64,000 nucleotides of DNA from Moringa oleifera (taxonomy: Eukaryota; Streptophyta; Magnoliopsida; Brassicales; Moringaceae), in NCBI GenBank assembly GCA_021397835.1, contig JAJFZO010000575.1:3539001-3603000 (forward strand), written 5' to 3'. Made by a program: the position numbers and the translations under genes. This document shows positions 48,601 through 63,080 of the stretch, one piece after another. Position 1 is the first letter of the stretch. Each line of letters begins with the position of its first letter. The notes beneath the pieces were generated by a model. That model was not told where the DNA came from. It made no database searches and saw only the letters and a list, made by a program, of their open reading frames with translations.

Positions 48601-51425
48601 CTTCAGCAATCACCTTCTCAATTAGCTCAGCTACTTTCACAGCAGACGCAAACTCTTCAAGCAAGCTTCCAATCTTCTCAGCAAGCATTTTCCCAGCTGC
48701 AGCAACAGTTGCAGTTGATGCAACCACCAAATCAAAGTTTAATATCACAGCAGAATTCCCATGCTACTAAACAGCAGGTATGGTAATAGTAGATGGAAGA
48801 TCATTTTTCTGTTGGTTTTAGATTTGGAAAATTGATATGGCTTGGGTTTTAGCATGATGAACCACTATCATCTAGGGTCCCATTTATGTGTATCACACTT
48901 AATCAATACATCTTCAACTGGTAAATATTTGTTGGCCAGCTCATATTGAACATTCTTTAACCTTGCTTTATCTTTACTCTTGTCAATGCTTTGTTCTTTC
49001 AGAAGTCTACTAGTGATCTCAGTTGCTTCTTTTTGGCATATATTTTTTAGTGTTAATATTTCTTTGTCTTAATGTCTTAGTGGACTGGGAATGCACTACA
49101 GACAGTTGCCAGCACCCCTGCCACTACACCAGCAACAGATCTGCCTTCAACTACTGGCGTTTCTGCTGGGCCTGTAGCAACTCAGACAGTAGCTCCTGTG
49201 AAATGCACTTGGACAGAGCATACATCCCCTGATGGATACAAATACTATTATAACAGTGTAATCGGTGAAAGCAGGGTGAGAAATTAATCAATCATTTTCC
49301 TCTACTTGTGGTCATCTGTTATTCAACTTATTGAGTGTTTTTAATAATGTACCTGCAGTGGGAGAAACCTGAAGAGTTGGCATTGTTCGAACAACAGCAA
49401 CAACAACTGAAACCAACCGTTCAGCAGCCTCAAATGCAGTCACACTCTCAAGTGCTGCCTACCCAGCAAGTTCCTCAACCACAACAGGTGCAACTTCATG
49501 CTCAGCTTCAAACACAGCTCCATAACCAGCCACAGTTGCAGCAGTCTTTCTTTCCTTCTCCGGTCAGTCTCCTCTACATAACTAATGCATTGTTTAAGGA
49601 TATAGTTCCACAATTGCTAACTTCATTTTGTGGAAATCCAGTACTCAGCCTCTGGGATCAGTGGTCAAAATGTTCAGGTACTATTATCTTCATGAAAGAA
49701 TTATCTTTTGAATTGTAGTGCCATTTCAATTCTTTCTTGTAAACTTAGTTTGCTAAACTCATTCTTATTAAATAAGTTTGTTTGACCATGGTGCATCACA
49801 ATTATTTATTGAACACCTGATTTGATGGTTGAATCTCTTCTTCAAAAAATAAAAAATAAATCTGACCTCCTAATGGCCTTATTGGCAGTTTAAGCTAGGA
49901 GTATACACGTGCTTACATAATTTTCCAAATTTTGCAGAGTTGCTTAGATGTCAGATTTTCATGTGAATACGACTTTTCAATTAAAATTACTATGTCTGGA
50001 GCCTTTAGGCTTATTGCAACCTTGGGATTTGTCAAATAACCCTTCTATAAGTAATTGGTGCTCTAGCCTCTAGGTTTCTATGTCCTTTTGAAGTTTCTAA
50101 ATGCTGTGATAGTATTGCAAATTTTAAGTGGAACAGCAGTTGGTTGGCTACTCGATTGCAAGTCATAATGTAAACTGCCAGTGACATTTTGAATTTCGTA
50201 CAATATTACTTGCCTGGCATGCCATCTGTCTACTTCTTATTTGGTGGTATATTGAATGTATACCATACTTAAACAAACACATTAAAGGGAAAGTCGAGTT
50301 GGTGTATGTCAGATGGTTTATTTTTTAAAATAAGCAAAATCATCAATATTTTGAGTGATTTTGTTTTTAAATTCAAATTGCTAGTGTCTGCAAAAATTCT
50401 TTGAATTTTTTAGCAGGCAAAGATTGTTCTAGAGTTTGCTTTCATTGTCCTGTTGGTGTTGTATTATCATAGTAATTGTGGGTTATTTCAAGGTGCTAGT
50501 GATTGATAGCAGAGAAGGTGCTATAGCTTGAAAGCTTTCTTTTGGTGAAAATTTTCTCTTAGGTGCTTTTGTATGTCTAAGGCTTCATCTTTTTCCTGGT
50601 GCTTGGGCTTGGCAGGAATTTGGTCGCGCCCATTTACCTGTGGCAGCTACTTCAGGCAATGACCCAGCACGCTTCCAACAGGTACTAGGTGTTGTCATTT
50701 TGGTCTATGCAAATATCTCTCTGCAACAAAATTCATTCTTAATGTTTCTTATCAGCTGCAGGGGCTTCAGGCTTCTCAGGAATTGATGTGGAAGAACAAG
50801 CCATCAGGTTCAGATCATTCCTTCACATTCTATGTTTTGTTTTTGGTTAGTCTAGAAATTAGCTGATTGAATGCTTGTAGTTGTTGAAAATTCGACATCC
50901 ATGATCCTTTATCCTTCCAACCTTAGTGTGTGTGCATGCCTGCATCCAGATTTGTGGTACATACGCGCTGATGTACAATGTCTGTAAATTTTTTCAACTA
51001 AAGAGGAATTTTAAAAAGAAGATAAAGATAAAAATTTAAGAGTTTAAAATGGGAGCAGTCTATCTGGCTGGTGTGCTGCTTGATCTAGGAGATAGCATTA
51101 AGATACTGCCCTTGCCTTGTGTGTTTTGGTGCATGATTGGTTGTTATCTAGGTAAAAGTTTATCCTCCACCATTCAAAAAGTTTGGGTAAAGGGAAATTA
51201 CGATCCCAGAATAATTGGTCAATACTCCTACTAGAAGATGATCAATCTTGACAGCAGGGCCAACTATACTAGACAGATCCTTTTTGGAGGATGGGATCAC
51301 CCATGCGAATCTTCTTTCACTACCAAACAAACAGAATTTATTTTCTTAGATCTTTTGCAGGGCATGTTAGCTTTTTGTATGCATTGTGCATTATATTGAT
51401 GGTTATTTGATCTCTAGGAACTTAA
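39668..51425 (+). CDS. FCA: Flowering time control protein FCA
   Basis: Nuclear RNA-binding protein promoting proximal polyadenylation, including at FLC antisense RNA, with FY as partner. Exons: 39668-40100, 40893-40963, 41369-41447, 45176-45258, 45335-45386, 45972-46039, 46266-46332, 46733-46812, 46905-46969, 47215-47280, 47380-47557, 48034-48117, 48208-48777, 49081-49275, 49359-49562, 49642-49677, 50616-50681, 50756-50807, and a last short exon from 51418; about 818 residues. Gly/Arg-rich N-terminus; RRM1 (KLFVGSVPR, GCCFVKYA) and RRM2 (KLFVGSLNK, GCGFVKYS); a Gln/Pro-rich region; a WW domain with Trp676 and Trp698. The start is a CTG at 39668: the frame has no ATG until 39788, yet residues before it are FCA-like (DRHRGDRYGN). 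Intron 3 is 3.7 kb. The last exon is uncertain. Confidence 0.9.
41448..45175 (+). other. FCA intron 3 (3.7 kb), candidate autoregulatory intron
   Basis: This is by far the longest intron of the gene and sits at the position of Arabidopsis intron 3, where FCA promotes premature polyadenylation of its own transcript. A canonical AATAAA occurs at 43258-43263. No transposon or coding frame was recognised inside. Confidence 0.6.
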
Positions 51426-51939
51426 AAGCTTGAGAACAGAACGTGATGCAGCAAAGCACATAGGCTATAAGTTGTTGTTTTGAGAATGCTGAGCAGACAG
51501 TATTGGGTAGCAAACTGAGGGACAGCCAGCAACAAAAGTTTTGGAGCATAAGCAGTATGGGTTCTGTAACAGACAAGACTTTCTCCGGCATCAGTTTTCC
51601 CACAGGTCTGGCGATTAAGCCTCTATGCCCTTAATGCACTGAGGCAACGGATGCCTGACTTTGTAACAATGTTTGTGTAACATAATAGTTAGTATTTGGG
51701 TAATCAGAAGTTAGCCATTAGCTTTTTTGCACCATATTTAGATTTTTTTTATTTTTTTTTAATGACCATCAATGCTCGTGGGAGTTTTGACTCAAAACTC
51801 TTATTATTCTGCCAAACATGCCTTAAATTAGACCTTAAATATAAAGTTATATGGCACTACTTAACCTATCAGAGCAGATTTCCGAAGTAAAGCATGCTGG
51901 CTGCAGTCAGTTTACATGCCATGTAATGGAGCATTGAGC
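51426..51939. other. Convergent 3' UTRs of FCA and peroxidase
   Basis: Non-coding. The left part resembles the FCA 3' UTR, the right part is the peroxidase 3' side. The two stop codons are about 510 bases apart on opposite strands, so transcripts may overlap at their ends. Confidence 0.5.
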
Positions 51940-53245
<1,306 letters not shown>

Positions 53246-56200
53246 GTTGGACTGCCAACTATAGAGCTCAAAGGAAAAGATTTTATGTAAAGTTGGGGTA
53301 AGTGATAGCGGTTTAAATATAGAAGAGTTGCTTGGGGAGTGTTGTTTGAGAGAAGCAGAAAGTGGTTAAAGGAGGACACAGTCAAGAATACGAAGAGGTC
53401 AAGTTCATGTTTCATGAGAAGTAGGAATCTACCTAACGCCATGTGCTGCTTCTTGAAGCTTTTTTGAGTTATTATGCTCTTCTAAACCCAATAGAGATGA
53501 TGGTTTTTCGCTTTCAGATTCTGTGATTCTAATAAAATAACAAAATTTGAAACTTTGAAACTCAGTATCTGCTTCTGCTTAAGTTCTTGGCTTACTGGGT
53601 TTGAACGATACTGACCTTCCACTCCTACTTCACTTGTGACCTTCCTTTGTCCGAACTGTTCCATTACACTTCACACAGATAACTCGGTGTCTTAGCCCAT
53701 ACGGTAACCTTGGGCTTTCTGTTGGATCAGGTTGCATACCCTCAAACCAATATGTACATACATTAGGGGGAAAAAAGTTACAAAAAGAAAAAATTGGTGA
53801 GGGCTCTCTAAATCTTAAGAACTCTTTGATTTGTAACTTGGGTTGCTAGGATAGATGATCCTACAAGTAGGAATGCCAGGTTTAGACCTAATTTATGTGT
53901 TATGTATAAAAAGAAAGAAATCAATTTGCCTGGTGAAGAAAGTGATGTAATCAATTAAGAATGTGTTGCATAGGGCCTCTACTCTAAATCTAATGAAAAG
54001 GAAGTCACAAGCTAAGCTACCAATTCCTCTTAAGCTCTTGGCATCTCATGTGTGCAGGCCTGCCATGCTATTGCTGTATGCACAATGCATAGCAGTAGCC
54101 CTTTCTCAGTGTTGTTAAATGCATACTCATTCTTGCATGTGCGTACCCTCCTCACCCATGTAATTATTCATTAATTTAGCTTACCATAATTTATATTTTT
54201 ATGTTCATGGGTTCTTAATTAAGAACAAAATGCGAATAAACTTTTCACATTTTTTATCCTTCTGAAAAATTAGCTGAAAAGTAAAGTGAACTTATTCTGA
54301 ATCCAACATCTCATTCGATCCATAAGCATACAAGTTTTTCGGCTATATAAGTTTATAAAATATGTTATTGCTTTCTACTGAGATGAATATTTCTCTTAAA
54401 TCATGATCAACAGTATTTATATGAACTTTGTGGCTAGCTAGGATTCCAAGCACCTTCTCCACCCTAGAATATTTCCATGCTTCTTCTTTCTATTCCTGTT
54501 GTTTTTCTCTGTCACTTCACCAATTTCATCACTAAGTTCTTCATTATCATATAAATTGGTTCACATCCTTTAATTAACTTAATTAATTAAGTGTTTGATG
54601 CTAGGAATTTTAAATATTATTATAAATATAATTATTGCCTATATGCGGTATCTCAAATTCCACTAATTAAAAAGGATCTTTTAAATCCTGCGAATCCTAC
54701 ATACATGTGTGGTTATTGATTTTGCAAATTGAGAAATTAAAAGGGTTAATTAATTACTGATTAGAAAGCTTAATTAAGACATGGGATATCAGTATTTCCC
54801 ACTTGATTGCAGCTTTTCCATGAGAACAAACAAGAGGGTGCTTTCGCAATTCGTTTTTCTACCTATACTGATCTCCAGCTAGCTCTATATGCTATGAAGC
54901 CAAACACTCTCAATTTCAAAATTAATCACATCCCATCAATTAAAACGAATATTCATGGAGTAAAAAACATGTCGACACGTCTTTTATCTTCTCATTCTTT
55001 TCAATTAATATATTTCATATCATTTTTGACCCATGTCTCTCCAAGTTCATACTAGATCTCGGAACCTGAAAAATATTTCCACCGCTCCCTAATTTTTCCT
55101 GACATGATATTATACTTTTTGGGATATGATTCCTCATACAGTCATTTTGAATCCAATATCACTTTCATTATAAAGTTGGCTAGTGTGAATAAGTGCAACA
55201 TTTGAATGATAAAGAAATAAGTACCGATATGAATGAACAAGAATGTAATGTAAGTTCCAGAGATTTACTCCATGAAAATCTTCCATGGATCCAGCTTGTT
55301 CATGACTCAGAAGAGGAAAACTGATTAGACAGTCTTGAAAAGTGACCACAGCACCTTATCTTCATCGTCCTCTCACAAGCTTTTGTCAAAATACAGAACT
55401 TGAACATTCAGCTGGAGAATCAGATTTCTGTCTGGATCTCCATTTTGTTATATCTTTGGCATAGTACTAAGATATTCGAAATGGGTTTCTCAAATGCTTT
55501 AAATTCAAGCATTATCTCATGTTCCTGCAGTGAGTTTAATTACTCCATAGTTTTGATTGACGAGCTAGCAGCGCGTAAAACCCATATGCAAATCTATATA
55601 ATAAGTACATAATTAAGCTACACGTTATATTTGCTGAAAAGATTTAGATAATTAAAGCTAGCTATATAGAGATGGTGCAATTCATTAGGCCTTCCTTTAT
55701 GTGCTGTGACTAAATAGATTGGACATAGATTATTCTTGGGTAGATGTCAAGAATACCCATAACTGCAATGGGTTTAACGTGATCAAACATTCCTTGCAAG
55801 GCAATTCTCAACCAGGAGAATGACTTAGTAACCATATCTATCTTCCACAAATCTAAGATTAAGCAACATATATATCTCTGCCAAAATCTTCTGATCAAGA
55901 TTAAATGTCTACTTCATGATTCAGTGACTCAGGTTTCTGTATCTGTGTGTGTAGTTAGCTTAAAGAGGAAGAAAAAGCCATGAGTCAAGGAGGGTATTGG
56001 GGGTGGTGGTCAATTCATGCATGAGTCCAATAATTAGGATTATTCAACTGATCTCTTGCATAATTTTCACATATATACAGTATCTCACTTTAGGGTTAAT
56101 ACCCATCTTTATTAGCAGGATCATTTCCCGAGCTCATTCAAGATTTCCAGCTCCTTTTTCCCAGGAAGTCCTCCTAAAAGCTAGATAAAGTTGATCGTAG

Positions 56201-56583
56201 GAACCAAGTGGGGAGGAAACCCTAACCCTAATAACTAAGACACCCGATGATAACATTGCATCAAATCGGAAGCAAGAAGAAAGTAGAAGAAGCGAGAAAA
56301 GGAAGAAGAAATGGGATGATTGAATTAAGAAATTTGAAGATACAAAACCCAGAATATGTCCATAGATGAGTAACCTCTAGATACAAGAAGAATAACTACA
56401 TAATAACTCGAGCATAAAAACTAGTACACCACGAGCTCAAAAAAGCTGGTTGGATCATTCTACAGTAAACTGAAAGGTATTTATGAAAAGGTGAAATGGG
56501 TTTCCTTTCTAAAGACAAAACCCCAGGAGTCAAAGTTAGAGAATTACATACCAGCTGCAACAGACAAACGGTGCCCCCCAATA
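53246..56583. other. Spacer between peroxidase promoter and WRKY 3' end
   Basis: Peroxidase promoter to about 53450, then 3 kb with no recognisable gene. A 35-codon minus-strand frame at 53630-53737 contains a CxxC (VICVKCNGT) but could not be assigned. The WRKY 3' UTR lies at the right edge (about 56200-56583). Confidence 0.45.
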
Positions 56584-58160
56584 TCAATTTAACTTCTCCT
56601 TCTGTTCATGTGGCCGCATCTGCGATGGAACGATATCCTGAAGAAGCCCATGGTCTCTGAAAAACGAAGCAGGAGATGGGCTAAATCGCCTCTCTTGGGT
56701 CAAACTAGAAAACGAGCCAGGACTGATGAAACTAGTGGCACTATTAGTGCTGATAATGTCCAAAGAAGACGACGAGCTATACATATAGGGTTGTTGTTGT
56801 AGATGCTGCTGTTGCAAATACTGAGGTTGTGGAAGAACAAAAGCAGCAGCACCGCTTGAGCCGCCGCCACCACCAGCACCAAAGCCAGTCGGATCAGGCA
56901 GGATCGATCCAATGCTTCCCCGTGGAGTTATCGGGCATGGATGCGTGTGTTGCCCTTCGTAGGTTGTCACAACGATAGTGGGATCATCAGAAGATCGTTC
57001 CACTCTCTTCTTCACACCACACGCTGGAGTAGTGCAACGATAGTAGCTCCTGTGCGTTCCAATTTAACATCATCAGTACTATTGATCGGGAAATAATCAA
57101 CCAAGCAGCGTTGTTAATCATTAGGATTCTCACAAGAAAAGTCACAGAAGTTAGATGATGGTCATATAGGTGATACTAGTACTAATGGGACCAGAGGGGT
57201 ATTTGATAATTTGTTATATGAACACACCCTACAGTAGCGTAATAGTTGTATACCTGGGATAGGGGCTGTTCTTCACAGCTTTCTGACCGTACTTCCTCCA
57301 TCTATACCCATCATCCAAGTGATCCACCTCGCTCTTTGTCATGAATGCAAATCTCGGTTCTCTTTGCCTTTTTTGGTTCTTCTTCTTCGGTTTCAACCTG
57401 GATTCCCCACAAGACATAACACCAAGAACCCTCTTTTTTGTTATAATTCAAAAAGTTATCCCACCAAAATGAATAAACATGAAATCCCCGACTTCCCCAC
57501 ATAAAATTTCACCACTTTGAACAGAAACCCCAGAATCAATTTTCTTTCCCCTGCTGTGGCAGACATGACAAAGAAAGATGCATACACCCAAAATAAAAGA
57601 TTTGTATGGTTTTCCTTTTCTTTTCTTTTATTAGGGGAAAAGGGGGGAAAAGAAAGATACGAGTGATATCTACATATAAGATGTTGGTTGGTTTATATAA
57701 GAGCATAAGACACTTACTGCTTCTTAGTCTTGTCTTGATCTTGGTCTTCTTCGTCACCAGCTTTGTTCTGCTCATCATTTCCTGCTTCATTCGACGACGA
57801 AGAGATCGACGATGAGTTCGGCGTTGGTGGGTTGTTCAACACCTCCGACGACTCTGCGAGTGCCGTCGAGGCCGGAGAGGGAAGACCTTGCTGCTGCTCC
57901 TGCTGCTGTTGTTGTTGTTGCTGCTGTTGTTGATGGTCTTGTTGTGGCATCAGCATAATCGAAGACTGAAACGAATCGAATAAAGAAGGCGCAGCAAAAT
58001 CCTGGTGGACGCCAAGCAAGTCCATGAAGCCGAAAGAACCAATACCACCACCTTCACATGCCATGTCAAAGATGCCTGGTAAAGCCAAACTAGCCGCTAT
58101 CTCCTCTGATAATACCGAGTTTGCCATCGAATTCTCTCTCTTTTCTTCTCTCTTCTCCAT
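56584..58160 (-). CDS. WRKY48: WRKY transcription factor, group IIc (WRKY48-like)
   Basis: Nuclear DNA-binding factor recognising W-boxes. Three exons: 58160-57718, 57397-57254, 57049-56584; 350 residues. WRKYGQK at 181-187, zinc ligands Cys201, Cys206, His230 and His232 (C-X4-C-X23-H-X-H). The second intron splits the Arg codon in PYPR|SYYRC, the conserved position for this group. Features shared with Arabidopsis WRKY48: start MEK-rich acidic/basic head, AESSEV...[46 protein letters not shown], and the tail [14 protein letters not shown] Gln tract lies near residues 77-91 (mixed CAG/CAA codons), followed later by Gly- and Ser-rich segments. WRKY48 acts in stress and defence in Arabidopsis; that role here is inference. 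Confidence 0.93.
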
Positions 58161-58261
58161 AGAAATCTCTGATCACCAACGCGAGCACATGTACTACATA
58201 ATGATCTCCTCCTTCATTTCATAAAACCCTCTCTCATTTCTTCTCTTCTCGCACTTTTTAT

Positions 58262-58318
58262 TACAAGAGAGGGAGAGAGAGAGAGAAAAAAAGTGAGAGA
58301 CAGAGAGAGAAAGAGAAA
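58262..58318. repeat. GA/CT-rich tract in WRKY48 leader
   Basis: Interrupted GA repeats on the + strand (CT-rich on the sense strand of the WRKY gene), about 100-160 bases before its ATG. Typical of plant leaders. Confidence 0.55.
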
Positions 58319-58760
58319 TAGTGTTTGGTTGCTTCGAGTGTGAATGGGCTTTTTGTGTTTGGGTTTTTGGAAAACAGCTTGTTTTGGGACGTTTCCCATT
58401 TGATAAATTATTTTAAATAGAAAATAAAACAGAAGAGTTGACTGGCAAATGCCGGTTAACCATGTGTACGGTATGAGGGTGACTAGAGGACGGCGTTGTG
58501 CATTAATTGCTCCAGGACCGCCCTCGGGTCCACCCTTTATTACGCGGCATGTCGACCAGTTTAGCCGGTGGCGCGTCCACAGTGGGGCCCAAACCTACAC
58601 GTGGGCTGCAGAACGTTTGGGTCGTCAGGCATGTGATTGCTCCTCCTCCTTGTTTTTTTTTTTAATTTTTTTATTTCTAATTTTCTTTCGCAGCTTTTGC
58701 CTTTAAAAACCTTTTTAACTTTTAAACCCCAAAATTATCTTTTTGTTTTACATCAAAACA

Positions 58761-58762
<2 letters not shown>

Positions 58763-58799
<37 letters not shown>
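58763..58799. repeat. (CT)18 microsatellite
   Basis: Uninterrupted CT dinucleotides upstream of the WRKY gene. It is likely to vary in length between individuals. Confidence 0.9.
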
Positions 58800-58802
<3 letters not shown>

Positions 58803-58992
58803 ATCATGAATTTACCTAAATGCCCCTCACTCTATCATCCTCTTCAGGGGCAATTCAGTAACTAGAAGATTACTTTCCTGCAGACAAAGGTCTCCCCGTT
58901 AAATTAAGTTTTTTTTCTTTTTAAAAATATAAAATATAAAATTAAACTAACAAATTATGAAAATAAAAAAATGGGGTAAAGTTAAAGAAGCT

Positions 58993-59040
58993 TCAGCCTA
59001 CACCATAAGGCTCGCTTAGGCTGACGCGTATTACGCGTCA
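58993..59040. repeat. Overlapping inverted repeats upstream of WRKY48
   Basis: TCAGCCTA at 58993-59000 pairs with TAGGCTGA at 59017-59024. Immediately overlapping is the perfect palindrome TGACGCGTATTACGCGTCA (59022-59040, 9-base arms around one T). The latter contains two TGACG and two ACGCGT cores, which are bZIP and CAMTA-type binding cores. A regulatory role is inference. Confidence 0.6.
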
Positions 59041-62000
59041 CCCACTCCCCTTGCCCGACAAGCCTCCACTCTCCTCCCTCTTCACACCACATTTCCCTCT
59101 CTTTTTTAAATTTCCGATTTCTGAATTCATTTAACTTTGCATTACTTTTATAAATAATTTTGGACTTAATCAAAATAATTTATAAAAAATAGATTAAATA
59201 TTATTTACAAATTTTTTTAAACTAAAAAATGATACAATTATAAAAATCAAAACGTTGCGTATATATTACATAATGCATGGAAAAATAAATCGGGAGATTG
59301 GGATGATCGTGACATGATGAACAAGTTACCCAGAATGATGAAGCAAAGGGAGTCTCGTACGTGTGATGTGTGTATGTCTCTTCTTGTTATCATTGCACAC
59401 ACCTTTTTACAATATGGTCACCCCAAGGTACAACTTCCTTCCCACGCAAAAAAAATTAATAATAATAATATATAATAAATTTATTTACATCAGAGAGTAA
59501 ATAAAAATAAAAATTAGAAAAAAAAAAAGAAATTGTGTGAAGATCTATCAGAATTATTGCATCCTTTTCGTGAAACCACCTTTGCCACGATACACGGTCC
59601 TGGTCCCCGTGGCTCCAGAGCTCGATGTGGGACAGCCGAAGCCACTCCTGAGTTCCACGTTGCAGATCGGACGGCTAGCTTTCCCCTGGCTGTAAAAGCA
59701 CATGCCACTCTTACGCGGTTTTAGTATATTCCCTTCATGGCTGCTTCTCACGCACGCCCTCCCTCTTCACACATCGATCTTCGCTTTCTTTTCCCTTCGT
59801 TTCTATTCTTTTCTTTCGATACAAACAGACAAACTCTACTCGCTTTAAAACGGTGCGTATTACCATAATTGGGACCAGTGGTCAAAGTGGTTGAAGAAAG
59901 GCTTTTTTTTAAAAAACGACGCCGTGGAAGTGGTTTAACTTTTTATATTAATAAGGGCGAACGGTAATGGGAATGGTCCCGATGCGGAGTGTTTTGATAT
60001 TTGTGTGAATACGAGTGTGGGCGGGTGTCGATGGGTTGTATGGTCTTGCCGTGTTCATAAGTTGTGGGTGCACATGGTTAATGCACAGCTCCACGTGCCT
60101 CCTGCTTTATCTGTTTGTACCTTCTGCTGCCATGTTTAGATCTTATTCCTTTTTCCTCCTTTTACTTTTCTTCCGCCTTCATGTATTTTTTTCCTTTTTA
60201 ATTTTCTTTTTTTCTGTGTGAAAATTTTGTTCATATTGCCTCGCCATTATAGGATCCCCGGGACATACGAAGGGCCGTGTCCTTAATGTATTGTCTATTT
60301 TGTTATAAAAAAGTAATATTTTTTTATTAATTTAATTTGTATTTATAATGTAATTTTTTTAATTTAATTTGTATTGATGTTTTAAAAAAGATATTCATAT
60401 TACATGCTTATAATAAAATTATGAAATTTAATACAATTTTTGAAAAAATTACAAAATATATTTGTTTTTTATTTTACATCTCGATATGTTATGAATAGTA
60501 TATTTAATATTTCCGGTTGATTTAATTTAGAATCAATCACAAGATTAAAAATATTTAAATTTTATATAATAAATTTTAACTTAAAAGTTTTTGAAAACGT
60601 AAAAAAACTATTTAAGTTATCATCAAAATCAATTTCAAATTTTTTAGGTGTGGAATATATTTTTAAAAATCAAATCATCAAAAAATTTTAAAAATTACAA
60701 AAACATTTTACAAATAGAAAATTGCATAAATTTGAAAATGTAAATTCAAAATAAATCATAAATTTTTATTCAAATTACTTTAAAATTTTAATAATTAAAT
60801 TATTTTAATTTGTTTATAAATTATCATTTTTAAACATTATATCTGATTTGAACCAAATTATTCAAACATTAGACATGCGATTGACTGACCAATACATTAA
60901 GTTTAAATTAAAAAAATTAATATACTTAAAAATCATATTTGAAGTTTATTTTTATTAATATGATAAATTACAAAATAACTTATCTCTTCAAATCAACAAT
61001 AAAAGATGATGGCTTCAATATTAACTTAATCATTAATATAATTAATACTTTTTTATTATACATTAAGTTTAAATCAATTAAATAAATATGTTCCAAATCA
61101 ACGAAAGAAATGATTACTAGCTGTGAAATGGGTCTTCAACTTGGGTTAAGTTTCAAACAATTATAATCATAACTATTTTTAATAAAATTACACTGACAAA
61201 TTAGATATCAATTAAACCTAATACTTTCAAGATTTGAATGGACCGATACCGCGACCTTTTTTTCCATCAATTAAATAATGTAAATATAGCATGATCCGAA
61301 TTTTTCTATATGCTTTACGAATAATTTAAGAAGTGGTTAGAATAATCATTTCGGTCACGCATTAATTTCTTTAGATGCCCCGACTATTTCTATTATTGTA
61401 GTCGTTCATATCTTTCACCGAGTTAAATAATAAGGTTAATTTTTCCGTATCTAGCACTAACTCATCGTCGTATGTGTTAGGTATTTGTAAGGATTATTAA
61501 TGTCCGTAAACATTGTATTGTCTACGAAGAATCAAAAAGTTAAGATTCTCTCATTTTTTATATATCAACTTTTTTAAAAAAAAAAAAAAGAATCTTGCAG
61601 ACGAGAATCATTAAGGGATGCCTTAATCCTTATCGCGAAGCCTCGTTTTATTAGATTTCTCGATGCCATTAATTAAGGGAATTTTTGCGAGGTACGTATG
61701 TCACAAGCGTTATATAATAACTAACCATAGTATATCATCTATGAGACCAATGACTTTATTAGAAACATAGTATGGTGATGTTTGGTAGCGAAGAAAATTT
61801 CGGAGGTCGTATTCAGGGAAAGTTGCATTTGATTTTTCTTATTTTGACGGACCAAGTGTTTCCGGTAGGATTAACTAACTAGACCATTTATAAAACGATT
61901 TCCTCCCTATAAATAAATATATATAATTAATATTTTTTTGTTAATTTAACAAAATTAAATTTATAATTAATTTATTTAATTTAGGTTTTGTTATAGTTAA

Positions 62001-63055
62001 TGAATATATTTACATGTTGACATCAGGCACTAATGGTGGTTGTAAGTTGATCATCAAGTTGGTTCGATTAATTACTTATATACAAAATGAAATTAAATAG
62101 TCTAGAGAACGACAAGATATTCCTTCATGGCTATATATTAATTGCCTTAGCATGATCCTGGTTAAAGTTTGCTTTAATTAATGGAATTAAGTGTAATATG
62201 GGTCTCTTACTCTTCCAGACCTATGTCTTTATGTTTTATATTAATTAATATACACAAATTAATGTAGTCAATCAAATTATCTTATGAACTGTCAAGAATT
62301 ACAAATTTGATAACTGCTTTCATATGCGAACCAAAGCAAACCATGTGATTTAAAAAATCTCTCACATTAAATGAAAACTCTTATAAAGATTACTGTTTAG
62401 AAGTTAATTTAAAAAAAAAATTATAATTGAACCGATCAATATAAATTTTCAGATAAAAATAAAAAATTATATTATATTTATTTTTTATTTTATAATTTTT
62501 GAGTGTTGATAAAATCAATTGTATATTTAATGATTCAATTTGGTTCCGTTTAGATTTTATTCAAAAATTTAATAATTAAAAATTTAGTACAAAAAGATTT
62601 GAATTTAAATCTTTTTGCAGTCGAAAAAAATTAAAACTAACATAAGAAATTTTTTATTTTACAATGTCAATAATTAATTCATAAAAAATAAAATTCGAGT
62701 AAAAAATATTCAAAATTGAGAAATAAACTTAAAACAAAGTTTAAAATTTATTTGAATCATTTTAAAGATATTTTAATTAAAATTTTTAATTTTTTTATAA
62801 TTTTTAAAATTAAGTTTAATTTAAATCAAATTAAAAGATTAGATGTATAAAATTATTTAATTGAACACATTAGAGTTTAAATTAAAAAAATGAATGTATT
62901 TTAATATTTTTTATATTTATTTTAAATTTTAATATAAATTAAGATTTTATTATGAGAAATATATTAAATTTAATTAAATTTAATAATGATATTAATTTTA
63001 AACATCTTTAAAAAAATGTAAGTAATTTCATATTGTAAGTTAAAGCATATAAGCG

Positions 63056-63080
63056 AACCGAACCGAACCGAACCGAACCG
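63056..63080. repeat. (AACCG)5 short tandem repeat
   Basis: Five consecutive AACCG units in otherwise AT-rich DNA. It is not the plant telomere repeat. Confidence 0.8.

Noticed and set aside
59514..59760. GC-richer patch with short frames on both strands
   Set aside because: No frame resembles a known protein and all are under 70 codons. It may be promoter or leader DNA.
60015..60221. 68-codon hydrophobic plus-strand frame
   Set aside because: The Leu/Phe content comes from a T-rich tract; no homologue recognised and no supporting signals.
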